This document shows positions 47,460 through 58,857 of a DNA stretch of 64,000 nt, piece after piece. The number at the start of each line of letters is the position of its first letter. Position 1 is the stretch's first letter. This DNA comes from Fomes fomentarius. Lineage: Eukaryota; Basidiomycota; Agaricomycetes; Polyporales; Polyporaceae. Position numbers and translations under genes: made by a program. The stretch is taken from the NCBI GenBank assembly GCA_022606135.1, contig JABYQN010000002.1, positions 1,364,001 to 1,428,000 on the forward strand. Direction: 5' to 3'. Under the pieces are notes generated by a model. That model was given only the letters and a program-made list of their open reading frames with translations, was not told the DNA's origin and did not search any database.

Positions 47460-47844
47460 CAAACTCGTGAAAAAAAAGTTGAAACGAGAGTGGTAACAGA
47501 TGGTCAAGAATACAATTGACTCCAGGGCGGGTACTTGGGTTATAGTCAAAATTCAATGGACACTCAGTATTGACCAACATACGTTCGAAGCGCAATGGGC
47601 GCACACTCCCGTGCAACTCATGACCATCGAAAGGTCTTTCTTTATATGTCAGATGAATAAGAGGTATTACTTACGTCCCAAATCTCACCTGGGATTTTCT
47701 AACTCTTCTGATGCACTGCCTTTGCATCGATATAGCTTCCAAGTCTTCCTTTGATGAGTGACTGCGCCCTTCACTGCCGTCCGAGTCGACTTATATATGC
47801 CTGACCATCCGTCCAAGAGGTACGACCTACCTTACAACCTTACG
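47460..47844. other. Short spacer
   Basis: 385 bp between the ACT-domain gene and the broken F-box relative. No feature seen. Confidence 0.4.
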
Positions 47845-48905
47845 ATGTCGAACCACTCTTGCTTTCCCACAGAGGTGTACGAGTCCGTCATCGACGCTGT
47901 GTACACCGACCGCACTGGTAGCTATGGGACGTTCTCCACTTCGTGCAGAACCTTGCGAAGCTGTGCCCTGGTATCCCGTGCCTGGCGCCCTCGCTCCCAG
48001 AGGTGGCTCTTCCACACCGTTGAGCTCTCAGACGCCACGACCTTATACAAGTTTGCGGCAGGTCTGGAGGCATCGCCTCCCCTTGCTGGTTACGTTCGAG
48101 TCCTTCATCTTATCGGCCATCTTCTTCACAATCCACGGAGTGTGGTTGCATTATTCCCGGCGATGCTCATGGGAAAGCTTCCCAACCTTCACTCTTTGTC
48201 CATCATCCGGGTCGTCGAACATGGCGGCCGCCCAGTGGCATGTCTGGGATCCTCCGAACCCACTCAATGCTCCACCCAGAAGACAATGCCATATCTGCCT
48301 ATCCATCCTCGATTCCCGGCCGTACTCTCACAATTCACAGCCGTCAACCAACTCTACCTGTACAGTGTCAGCTTTCCATCCTTCGGGACTTTGTTCGCAC
48401 CTTGTCTGCATTCCGTGACTTGCGCGACCTGCGATGCTCATATATCTACTGGTCTACACTTGGCAGTCCCCCTTTATGCCTTGTGCGCGCGAGGGAGACT
48501 GGGGGTCTCTTGCCTAAGCTTTCGGTCCTCAAGGCACGTTTGGTGTATTCTACATCGAGCTATCACTGATGCTTCGCTGAACCCTAGGTACTTGGACTAG
48601 AACAACAAGGCACAAGGTGGTTGATCTCGGCTCTCGGGCCAACACTCTCACATCTCGATATCGACGCGCCTCATTCTCAAAAACTCAATGAGGATCAGAT
48701 TCTCCCCGGTACGTGAGCATCCCACTCCTATACTCACACCTTTCGCTTATCCATCACTGAAGAGACGGGGATCGGCTTGCATCTCTTCCCTAACCTCCGC
48801 ATTCTCACTTTTTGGCTGTTGCCAACGGCTGATCAGCGCATCAACCTTTACGACTTCCTGGCTGTCACTCTTCGAACATGGAGTTCCTGCAGTGAGCGCC
48901 GGCAC
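47845..48905 (+). pseudogene. Frameshifted and truncated F-box-like gene
   Basis: ATG at 47845 opens MSNHSCFPTEVYESVIDAVY and CALVSRAWRPRSQRWLFHTV, a typical fungal F-box start, then LPNLHSLSIIR and VNQLYLYSVSFPSFG. At about 48386 the frame breaks; the continuation FVRTLSAFRDLRDLRCSYIY is one frame over. One extra G in the GGG run would join the two. After an intron ending near 48588 the protein goes on with WLISALGPTLSHLDIDAP and, after a second intron, FPNLRILTFWLLPTADQRI. It stops abruptly at about 48905, where the leucine-rich body should continue; repeat-rich DNA follows. So it has at least a missing 3' end, and perhaps a sequence error at the shift. Confidence 0.75.
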
Positions 48906-49480
48906 TGCGGGCCCCGGGGTGTTATCCCCCGCGTAATAGGCAGGTAATAGCGGCGCACGACGTATAGCTATCCAGCGGCTATCGTCTCCCTATAACACCA
49001 GGGAATAGTAAACCTACGCACCGCCTATAGCACATCTATTGTTTTAGGGCCAAAGACAGTATGTCCACTCCAAGGTTACGTGAGGGTATAGAGGGGGTAA
49101 AGCTTTGCTGCGCCACGCCTATAGCACTTTGTCATAGGTTATCAATATTTCTCACACCAACCACCTACAACCTCCCTATTTATCCTTTATAACACCTCTA
49201 TAACAATAAGTTATAGCGAGCCGATGGCCGGTATTGAGTTAACCTAGAGCACCGTGAATATTGGCAGATGATAGGTGGGTGACAGATATTATACCCCCTA
49301 GGCAGATACCCTGCCAAGGCTTTGTTATGTTATCCCTTTTGTGATGGAGGATAGGCGTCCAATTGGTAACCCTTTCAGGCATGTCTTAGTCAAACAAGAT
49401 CAGATTGGATTACGGGGATTACGGGGATTAGATGAGATCAAAATCAGATTAGATTACAGCGATCAGATTACGATCAAACA
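48905..49480. repeat. AT-rich region with scattered CTATAGC / TATAAC motifs
   Basis: Composition changes sharply where the F-box gene breaks off. Short motifs such as CCTATAGCAC, CTATAACACC and TTATAG recur about a dozen times in both orientations. Clusters like this are common under the ends of DNA transposons. The first bases (CACTGCGGGCCCCGGGGTG, from 48903) could be a CACTA-like terminus, but I found no matching inverted end in the window. Confidence 0.4.
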
Positions 49481-49639
49481 AGAATACAACCATTAGATAA
49501 GACATTTGCGATGTGATAAGTGAGCGTGGGGGCAGGGAGCAACGCGCAACGCGGCTCTGGGACACGAAGGAGTGGAGATTTGCGCGGTCCTGCGGGCAGT
49601 CCGACGTGGGTGTGGTGCAGTAAGAGTGGGCGAGTGGGC

Positions 49640-49950
49640 GAGCGCGAGCAACACGGTCCAGCGCCAGCGCGGTCCAGCGCGGTCCTGCAATGGGGAGTAG
49701 TGGTGCAGCGCGGTCCAGCGCGGTCCTGCAATGGGGAGTAATGGTGCAGCGCGGTCCAGCGCGGTCCTGCAATGGGGAGTAGTGTGGTGCAGCACGGTCC
49801 TGCGTGGTGCAGCGCGGTCCTGCGTGGTGCAGCGCGGTCCTGCGTGGTGCAGCGCGGTCCTGTGTGGTGCAGCGCGGTCGTGCAATGGGGAGTAGCGCGG
49901 TCCTGCGCGGTCCTGCGATGGGGAGTAGTGCGGTCCTGCGCAGTGAGATG
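49640..49950. repeat. GC-rich minisatellite (GCGGTCC units)
   Basis: Tandem units first of about 40 bp (GTGGTGCAGCGCGGTCCAGC and following, ending in CAATGGGGAGTA), then of 20 bp (TGCGTGGTGCAGCGCGGTCC). The open frames across it on the minus strand come from the repeat and are not taken as genes. Confidence 0.93.
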
Positions 49951-50007
49951 TAGTCGGGCGGGTGGGGGTGAGCGAGCAATGGATGTTGTCCACCAATGCG
50001 CTGGACA

Positions 50008-53000
50008 TCATTGTGTAAATGGGCCAGCGACACCTCCAAACTGTGGCGGTTGCAACTTCAGGGGTTTGGCCTCTAACGCGAAGTCGTATTCCTCTTCATT
50101 GATCTCGAGGAGCTCGATCTCCCACTCATCGAGCGTTTCCAACCACTCCGAGTTGTAGCAGTTGCGCCATAGGCCTATCGGAGCAATCCCGGACACTGTC
50201 CGACATGTCTGATGTAGTCGACGAACTCGCACCGGGTTGCCGCTGGTACGCCTCTGATACGGCGGTGACTTCCAATGGTCAATGTATTTGGCATCCAACG
50301 ACCACAGGAGCGTTCGTAGCTCATGGCTTTGCCACGCGGCGATGATGATCCGGTACACGGGCGGATGCTCCACTTGCTCACCGTCGGTTTCGTCGCCACT
50401 CATGTTGGAAGCAGCCATCATGCTCAAGAGAGCTTGGTGTCTCGTGTACTTGAAATGGATACAGACAAATAGTCGAGACTGGTAGAGCTGTGAAAGGTAT
50501 GCCGTGTAAGCTACGCGCGCGATTGCACCGCGATGACGACTCACGGTATTCGTCCTTGAGTTCCGGGCTGCCTGGCGTTGAATCTCCTTCAACCTCTCCT
50601 CTGTGGGGGGCTTTTGTCCTTTCCTCCATGCTCGACGTAAAGACTTCATGTAGTTGTCTGTCACATCACTGACAGACTCGTCGGTCAAGAGATGAGGAGG
50701 AGGAGGGTTTCTGAGGAAGGTCCCGCCTTCTGCCTTCCTCTGAAATGTCCGCACGATGATATGTCGTGCCACCTGGTTCAGCTTAAAGCCCTTCCACCGA
50801 CGCTGGAAGTCAATGTAGAGGTTGTCTGGGGTGCATTGCACAGCGTCTGGTGCACCAGCGAGATAGGCAGTTTCCTGAGCGTCGGTGAGTGTAGGGAATT
50901 TGTCGAACAGCTCTTTGGTGTCGCTGATCTTCAGCAATAGACGAACATGTGCGTGCAAACGTCCCTATAAATCGCTCAATAGCGAGCAAGTTTGTTGTTA
51001 CAGAAAAACGTACTTGCAAGCGAGTGAGATGATCTCGCTCGACCTCCGCTGGTGTAAGGACGACCTCCTCCCCGCGAGCTCTAGCAGCCCGTGCTTTGGC
51101 CTTGCGTACGGCCGCACCCGCTCGCGGGGCCGCTTTATTCGGTTTCTTGGGGACGGGATCATCAGACCGTTCACGCATGGACTTGAACTCCGCTAGACAC
51201 GCTGCTCTGATCATTTCGTCAAATACGAGACGGGCACAATTAGAATGATGAGAACTCACTGGAACTCTTGATTCCCCTTCATCTGCTGTAGCAACAATTG
51301 ACCCTGTTCATGGATGGCTTTGGAGATCATATCGACCTTCCTGAACATCATCACGAACATTTGCGGGTTGTAGTATGTCCCAGCCTTCTCAGAATCAGCG
51401 AAAGTCTATCAATAGTGAGGGAGAACGCCCGACGCGAGCTATTCAAAGGCATACCTCAGTGGCCATTGGGTCGTCTTCATCACCGTCGGAGTCGTCGCTT
51501 CTGTTTTCGTTGTCAGCATCATTGTCCAAGTCGGCGTTGGCGTTGTAATTTGCATATTCGGTATCATCGTCTCCGCTGCTCGCACCGCCCTCCCAGTCCA
51601 TAGTATTTGTCGCGCGGCCCTGACGGAATCTGAATCAGTTTATCACTAGTCTTTACTACAAACACTACCCCACCTTTCCTTTGTCACGCGAAGTAGATGC
51701 AGGCGTGACTGTGTCAGTGGACGAGATGGACTGCTGAGTGTTGGAATGGGAGAGCGTGGTCTTCGATGAGATGAGTAGAGCGTTATGAGGATACTATGAG
51801 TCGAGATAGTACACACCCGATAGGATAAATCGTATACAGCCGCCGCCTCCGGTTCAACACCGTCAAGAGTGTTCATCTCCATGTTCTCAAAGCAGATACT
51901 GGATTCGGATGAGAGTGTATCGTAACGGGTCAATGAAGAAGTTGGTTGGGCGGCCGGTGCATTCGATGGTGTCGCAGTGAGCAAAGATGCTGAGCCCGCG
52001 CCTTTTGGAGTCAATTGGGATGGACCGGGCTGGTCTGTGATCTCGTCTGGACTACTGGTGGTGAGGAGGCGGGTGCGGACGCAACTGAACTCTGCATCCC
52101 GAGCCTGCATCTGTTTCTGCGCAGACCACTTCGTGTACGTGTTGACAAGCAAAGCTTGTTGACCTTCGTCCAGTGTGCTCCACAAGTTCCAGAGAGTCTG
52201 ATTAGACTGAAGTCACGGTTCATACCTTTGTTAGCATGATGTAAGAAGGCTCACTCACAACCTGCGCGCCGTGATGATGCTGATATGACTCTCCCAAAAA
52301 TAGCAAAAACTCGGGGGTCAGATGCGTCACAGACGGCGTCCGATTCAACCTCGAAAAAGTTGTATGTTGCATCACACCGGCAGATCCAATCTGCAGCGGA
52401 GACTCGTGATACGAGATCGCATTGACCGGGATGGGTGTGACCAATGGCGGTTCGGAAGGGCGGTCGGCCGCAGTCACCATAGGAGCCAACATCCCGGGGC
52501 GAGGAGGGATGGGAGGGGGCCAAGCCCAAGAGGGGGCATGGTGGGCATGGTGTTGGGAGCTGTGGGGTTGTTCTGCCCTTCGAGAGGGTGCGGGGCGTAT
52601 GCATGCGGGACGGATGCGTGCGGGGCGGGTGCGTGCGGGGCGGATGTGTGCGGGGCTGGTGCGTGCGGGGTGGGTGCGTGCAGGGCTGATGCGTGCGGGG
52701 TGGATGCGCGCGGGACAGATGCGCGCGGGGTGGGTGCGTGCGGGATGGATGCGCGCGGGACAGATGCGCGCGGGGTGGGTGGGTGCGGGGCGGGCGGGGC
52801 TGACTCGCGAGAGGGCAATAGTAACTCGTTCGCCATAGCATAAACAGGAGCCTGCTGAGAAGCCGCTGTGAGCAAACGTTGCAGGGTGACGGGCTGAGCG
52901 TCTAAGAAATCAAAGTCCATCTGCGCGGCACTGAGTGGAGCTGCTGGCTGTGCTGGCGGGGACTGAGGTGGAAGGGGCCAGGCTCGTGGAGTAGTAGGAT

Positions 53001-53755
53001 TCTCGGCAGGAGATGGTAGTGCAGGAGGAGGCGCGGCTGAGTGGGGTGGAGTTGTAGCCTTTCTGGAGGTCCTCTTGGGTAAGGCCTTGGAAGGTCGATG
53101 AACCGTTGTAGTAGTTGCAGAGGATTCTCGCCGCTGATGATATACCGTAAGTACTAAAGATGTTAGACGACAGTCAGATGCTATGCCTACCTCTGCGTCC
53201 CCTCCATTCAGACGGGCCTCTGCATCCAGACGGGCCTTCCTCCGACTTGGTTCTTCTCTTATGCCGACCTATAGCGTTGCGTTAACTTCGGGTCACCTAC
53301 TCATAATGCTAGCAAAAACGAACCTTGAAAGGTGGCTTCAATTGAACCGGTTTCGGACGATCCTGACAAACATGATTTAGATTCACCAAATATGCAACGA
53401 AGATCCACCCACAGTGTCCTTGACCTTCCGATTCTTGATGTTCAAGACATCTGAAGCGCGTTGTGGGGCACGTCGTGCCCCGAGCACAGATGCGGTCTCG
53501 TATGGACCTTGGTACACTATGGGACCAAGATACCTATGTTAGCTATGGCCCATGCGGTGCTCATATATGAGACAACTCACCCAAGCCTTCGCTGTCGACT
53601 CCTGAGTCGACATTCGCGACGGTAAACTGCTCTGGGTGGCTCATGGTGGGAGATGTTAGCGGAGGTAGGTACTCACCAAACGGGATATCTGTGGCATCGA
53701 TTGCTTTGTCGTAATGGCACCCTTTGGCATCGAGTGGCGCATGTCGGACATGCAC
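50008..53755 (-). CDS. Unrecognised multi-exon protein, repeat-containing, in repeat-rich DNA
   Basis: Family not recognised. A series of well-spliced minus-strand exons runs from MHVRHAPLDAKGCHYDKAID (53755) or MSHPEQFTVANVDSGVDSEG (53644). It continues with YQGPYETASVLGARRAPQRA, VGIREEPSRRKARLDAEAR and a Ser/Thr/Pro-rich part. The middle holds five-residue Pro/Ala/His/Ser repeats (52577-52795), then TRYDTLSSESSICFENMEMN and an acidic stretch (DLDNDADNENRSDDSDGDED). A basic part (KPNKAAPRAGAAVRKAKARA) precedes the final conserved-looking 200 residues (LYIDFQRRWKGFKLNQVARH ... WLETLDEWEIELLEINEEEY), stop at 50008. Exact joins in 51.2-52.5 kb are uncertain. Charged, repetitive, nuclear-looking; possibly carried by a mobile element, since it sits beside the AT-rich and minisatellite DNA. 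Confidence 0.55.
52577..52795 (-). repeat. 15-bp coding minisatellite
   Basis: GC-rich units of about 15 bp (GTGCGGGGCGGATGC and variants, plus sense) encode a five-residue Pro/His/Ala/Ser repeat in the unrecognised protein above. About fifteen units, imperfect. Confidence 0.9.
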
Positions 53756-53820
53756 GGGTCACCTTCCTTGATGAGCATTCTATGTACATGCGAGTGATTA
53801 TATTCGAATTCATACTAGAA

Positions 53821-54885
53821 TTACGGGAGCATCTCACGGCCGTGAACGCGCCAGCGATAGAGGCACGTACTCTCAGCACCCCAATTCTCTACGGCTTCCA
53901 GAACAAGTACACCAAAATAGAAGTCGAGGTCTAGGATAGTGTCGTAGATAGGAAAAGTCTGAACATGAAAGGGAGCATGGATGTTGTATTCAAAACTGGT
54001 GAGCAGGACAAACAAACGATCGTCAGATAGATGCGGCCCATATCGACCATATGTCGCGGCGGGGAGAACGACGCCGTTTGCGACGAGGTTACGGTAACGG
54101 GCCCTGTTGAGTGGCCCCTCGACCATTCCCCACAGGAGCATCTTTCTGGGGGATTGGCGAATGTCCGCGGCGATCTCGAGAGGAATGTGCTCCACAGTGA
54201 CATGGGTCGGATGCACGAAGACGGGTAGGCCAACCCCAAGCTGGAAGCTCCGTTGATCCACCAACCAGCATTGGCCAATCCGTAAATCGTCCCTCAGGGC
54301 GAGTTCCGGTGAGTTGTCGCCGGTGAGCGGCGATGGAGAGGTTAAGTTGTTGACAACTTTAGCGCCGTCAGCAACCAGCGCAAAATCTCTCCGACCAACA
54401 GGGTCGCGAAGGGCGGCTGAGATCGCATGGTGTACATAGGCGAGGACATCTTGAGCTATCATCGGTGACTCCGTCGTTGGAGGCGGCGCGAGCAAGCGCT
54501 CGAGCAAGTCGCCGGGCAAGAGGGGTGGAACCACGTCCCTCTCACGCGAAAGTTCTGCAATTGCAGGGGACGTAGGCGGCCCACTGCTGGTGTCCAGTGC
54601 GACGATGCCAATGCAGGTAATAACGCATGCCACCGTGAAGACCTGGGCCACGCGAATCAGCCACCCGCCTCCTTCGGCTGTATTGGAAACTGGAGTGGCG
54701 TCATGCGAGTTTGGTACATGCTCTTGAGGTTTACCCTGAGCGCGGCCCTCTTTAATACCCACCATGTGTCAAGATACATCAAGAGCAGATAGTGCCATGA
54801 CATACTCACTCGATGGTGGGCACTCAGCTTCATAGACGAAGCGATCCTGGAATACATCCGAGCGACTCTTCTTCGGGGTGCGCAT
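53821..54885 (-). CDS. SUN-domain (Sad1/UNC-84) nuclear-envelope-type protein
   Basis: Two exons (54885-54810, 54749-53821) give 334 residues; a one-exon reading from the ATG at 54765 (314 residues) is the alternative. The membrane segment is VFTVACVITCIGIVALDT. The SUN domain then reads ALRDPVGRRDFALVADGAKV, LALRDDLRIGQCW, LPVFVHPTHVTVEHIPLEIA, MLLWGMVEGPLNRARYRNLV, FEYNIHAPFHVQTFPIYDT and ENWGAESTCLYRWRVHG. SUN proteins span the inner nuclear membrane and hold KASH proteins; this short fungal type may instead be in the ER or nuclear envelope. It is divergent from the WD40 gene, with 261 bp between starts. Confidence 0.86.
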
Positions 54886-55146
54886 CTCCACGGATATATA
54901 CGCGACAAAAGCTTTGCGTGAGAGTCCTTGGGGCGGTAGCAGGAAGGACTGGGGCGGGAGATGATAGACTGAGGCGGGAGATGTTAGGAATGAGGTCGCA
55001 CAGCGCACAGTACGTAGAGGAGATCGACTAACAATGTCATTGTTACATACTAGTAACAATTCTCGTGCCGGCGCCAAAGAAAGTCCATTGTCTTCACGGA
55101 CTTCCACTGTACTCACCGTGTCTCAATCTCAATAACTTGATCATCT
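54886..55146. promoter_or_regulatory. Shared upstream region of SUN and WD40 genes
   Basis: 261 bp between divergent starts; promoter role is inferred from layout only. A purine-rich GGCGGGAGATG unit recurs around 54950-54985. Confidence 0.35.
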
Positions 55147-56674
55147 ATGGCTCTCAGATACGAACTTGTGGCTCGACTGAAACGTGGACTTGTTGGCGGC
55201 GTGTCAGCAGTGGCTTTCAGTCCCGATGGAGCTTACATTGCGACTGCTGGCATGGCGGACGAGAAGGTCTATATATGGCGTATGGCTGACAAGAAGCTGC
55301 TGCACACGTACAAGGGTTCTCGAGCCCCGTGCTCTCTATCGAATGGCTACCAGGCGACAATCCGACTGTGCTCTGTGGGTCACAGAGCGGTTACATCTTT
55401 GAGTTGGGATTCTTGTCGGTACGTATTTAGTTTCGACAGAGCAGCGACTTTCTGAGCTTGTTGAACAGGGCATAGCTGAGCTTGGCGGTTTCGAGGCTCA
55501 TTCGTACCCGATAGAATGTCTGGCGGCGAAGGGTGGGCAATTAATCTCTGGTGGCTTACCGGAAGTCAAGGTCTGGAAACGCGATCGGCATAGTAAGTCC
55601 CATATATCCCCTCCGGATTCTCCATCATCCACCCCCACCCCCGATGTGATGTTATAGGGAAGTGGGGAGTTCAGTTCAAGCTTCCCTCTCCACCCGTCGA
55701 CTCTACAAATGCGGACAAGGAAGTCATAGTGATAGGCGTTCACTGGACGAAGACACGTGTCCACGACTCCGTCGTAGTCATCACTTATGCCCACCATGGT
55801 ATTATGTACGTCCGTAGGCCTACGATCGCGCCTTATGCTCATCATACACAGTATATACAGAAATGCCGATTGGCGACGTCTCCAGGTATATCCCATCAAT
55901 GACATGTAAGCTATTTCATCCCCGCCATCTTGTTTCATTGTAGTCACGCATTCCCAGCGGCGGATCTTGCATGTCACCACAGGGTCCGTCATAGCTCTGT
56001 CGATCATAGGTTCTGGGTTCAACCTCTACGATCTGGTCACAGGCGATTGTTTACGTTCGTTCCCTGTCGACGACGGCAGCGAATGCACGGTCCCGGTCCT
56101 GTATGCCCATGGAGGGCACGCGCTTCTGGGTGGTGGGACCGTTGGACTTGCCCGACTGTGGAACGTGCATAATGGGCGCTTGCACCAGACATTTGCCACG
56201 CAAGGTACGGAATACAATTCATGTGACATACAGTAGGTTTCTGATTATCGTCTGCAGGGTACCCCAATGTCCGCGCCCTTTCTGTAGGTGCAACGATAAC
56301 ATAGATAACTTGCACTGATTCAAGCATGATAGGCTAATTACAATCCCGAAGAGGACCTGTTCCTCCTTGCCGCTGGTGTGAGCGATCTGGAGGGAGATTC
56401 CGACATCATCATTTGGATGGCTCGTGAGTTAGACATCTAGTCAATATTTCGGCTGTTCATGACTTACAGGTGATGATAACATTGGTAAACACCGCCCCGG
56501 ACGGTCTCGGTTGGTATGTCATTCAACGTTTTGCTGCGATCTCTGGTGCTCACACGTTCATAGTGCCTGGTCTATATCGGTATCTTTGTGATCGTCCCTG
56601 CTGTAGTCATCTTCTTTCAGATGCATGCTCTCGTTGTTGAGAGCTTCATCACACACATCTACAATGTAGAGTAA
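55147..56674 (+). CDS. WD40-repeat protein with C-terminal membrane anchor; one apparent frameshift
   Basis: At least eight short exons. Blades seen in order are YELVARLKRGLVGGVSAVAF / DEKVYIWRMADKKLLHTYKG, VLSIEWLPGDNPTVLCGSQS, AHSYPIECLAAKGGQLISGG / PEVKVWKRDR, WGVQFKLPSPPVDSTNADKE, and RRILHVTTGSVIALSIIGSG / GLARLWNVHNGRLHQTF. The last exon encodes YIGIFVIVPAVVIFFQMHAL, a likely single membrane span, and ends IYNVE at 56674. The frame is broken at 55325-55328, where CCCC would need to be CCCCC to join KGSRA to PVLSIEW. No plausible intron removes this. WD40 propellers are binding platforms; the anchor suggests a membrane location. Exon joins in 55.8-56.5 kb are uncertain. Confidence 0.65.
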
Positions 56675-56717
56675 TTGTTCTCCCACATATCAATGAATTG
56701 ATCCTTCCCCGCAGTCA

Positions 56718-58857
56718 TCACCGTCCTCCGTCAATGAGGCGCTGTCCTCCGTGATGATGCTCCAGTGAGCCACCCCGACGTGTCAAGCTCTCCTCCTTCA
56801 TCCGATAAACGCTGGCCTCGATACTCGCCAACTGCACTTCAAACGGCACCGCGATGGCCTCCATTGCTGAGGTACTCAACCGGTCACGAAGCTCCGATAC
56901 CTCCACCTCAAGGACCGTCAGAGTGTGCATGGCAGTAGCAACATAGGCCACAGCGACATTGCGGCATTGCTGAACCTGTTTCAACGTCGTTTCGCGGTTC
57001 CTGAGATCGCGCAGTTTGTGCCTATTGCCGCCAGGCGTGTCCAAAGCTCCCACAAGAGGTCGTCCAATGCAAGGGCATTGTCAAAAGCCTCTTGAACAGT
57101 GAGCGCATGAGCAGTGGCCAAGCGCTCTTCTAGACGATCGAGGCTGCTCGAAGTGGTCGTTGCATCCAAGATGATAGTGGAGATTGCCGCGGTGAAGGAC
57201 AGCAACGACGACTCGAACGTGCGGACGAGGGCTTGACCAAGAGGCGAAGTAAGGCCTGGCTTGGCCGTAGGTTCCCGCACAGACTCGATAGCGCGCAGCG
57301 CATAAGTATTGAATGCGAGAAGACTAGGCATCATATGAGCGGGTCGACAGATGGGACATACCAAGTTGTACTCACCTATCCAATATTCCATATAGCTTAG
57401 ACGTGAACACTTGAAGGTCACGCGCTGCTAGCCGTGCGTCTGACAAGAAGCCTGTGAGGACATCTGCGAGGGCGTCCTTGCTGGAGAGGTCGCTCGACTT
57501 GACGATGATGACCAGATCGCGTGCAGCAAGCTCAGCGTGCTTAATGTTGAGCACAAGATCGAGGCCTATGGCGGAGTTCAGGTAAAGCTCATCCAGAGCG
57601 CGATGCTGGATGGCGATGAGGGCAGGAAAATCCGCATGTGTTAGCGGAGGTGTGTGTGCAGGAGGCGTGGTGCAGAGCGGGAGCATGGAGAGGATGGGAA
57701 ACTCGCAACATTCATCGTATGTATGTCAGTTTGAGCAACATTGAGCCCGTACAAGATAGAGTAGCGCATCATCGTTGCACTTAGAGCAACGTTAGGAGGA
57801 AGGAGATGGGCTTCTTCATCAATGCGAATGTGGTGAGAACGACATCGCCGAGATGACGGCGGAACACCCCAAGGAAGACTGCGTTCTCCTGCAATAACGT
57901 TTCCACATTAGCACTGAAGGTATAATACATCGATATTACTTACCTTCCCTGCCGGCTGGGCATTCATTGCGAGTGAGGTCATGGCGAGAAGTGTGGATGA
58001 GAGATGATCGTAGCTCCTTGATATGTGGTCCCTGCAGCAAGGTGCTTTGACACCTGGTAAGTATTCACATGAACAATAGCTGATTTGAAAGCGCAAAAGG
58101 TCCTTAGTGTGAACAAAATGTCGCGAACGAGCTTGGATTGAGAGGGAACAGTACGAGGTACAGGACAGGCGGTAACAGGCATACTAAATGATGCACAAAC
58201 AGATTACACTGAGTTTTGTTTACTCGTCTTGCGGAGAATCGGAAGCACTGCCCGACGAGCTTGGAGGATTATAGACGCTAAGCTCGCCGTCTAGTCATGA
58301 TTTCAGCGACTGCCCTTTAGAGTCATGATGTGCTCTTACCTTCATCCCGAACAGAGGTCCCAGTTTGCACGGCAATGGATGCAAGATGTATCGGTGCTCG
58401 CTCTTCGTTGAGGGAGGGAGTAGAAGTGATGCGACTGTAGGTATACTGTATGGCGAACAGCTCGGCAAGACGTTGAGACAAAAGTGCTTGGCGGCGGTCA
58501 ATCTCGGTCTTCGCATTCACGACCAAGCGTGCAAACTCTGAGTAGTCAAGGAGTTGCTGAAAGCGCAGCGCGTAGTGACCACGACGTGTGCTGTCAGGAG
58601 CTTGACTGCACGAGAACAGCGTGATAGAAACGACGCCCTCTGCCTGATAGGATGTTAAGCTATCAATGCGCTGCGGGAGGCCGAATGCTAACACATACCT
58701 CGTCCAGAGCATACCAGAAGTGCTCATCGATGATAGCGGATAGACCGGGTATCGTGGCGGGAGATGGGCCAATGTAACGTGCAACTACTCCGACTGTTCC
58801 AGGATTGTATATATGAATATATACATAGCTTGAATACGTAGGGAAAATTGTACTCAC
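56718..58857 (-). CDS. Unrecognised helical (coiled-coil-rich) protein; one apparent frameshift
   Basis: Family not recognised. Minus-strand exons read GTVGVVARYIGPSPATIPGL / SAIIDEHFWYALDE, SITLFSCSQAPDSTRRGHYA / EFARLVVNAKTEIDRRQALL, HADFPALIAIQHRALDELYL, DLSSKDALADVLTGFLSDAR, RTFESSLLSFTAAISTIILD / SSLDRLEERLATAHALTVQE and finally NRETTLKQVQQCRNVAVAYV / TLTVLEVEVSELRDRLST and FEVQLASIEASVYRMKE, stop at 56718. The heptad-like spacing suggests long helices. The frame breaks at 57031, where ELWTRL and GGNRHKL would join if a GG run were GGG. The true start lies upstream of 58857, perhaps near 58930, but could not be fixed. Its closeness to the SUN and WD40 genes may be meaningful. Confidence 0.5.

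Noticed and set aside
48903..49480. Complete CACTA-type transposon
   Set aside because: Only one possible end is visible; no inverted partner, target-site duplication or transposase was found.
49449..50039. 196-codon minus-strand open frame
   Set aside because: Created by the GC-rich minisatellite, which is open in several frames.
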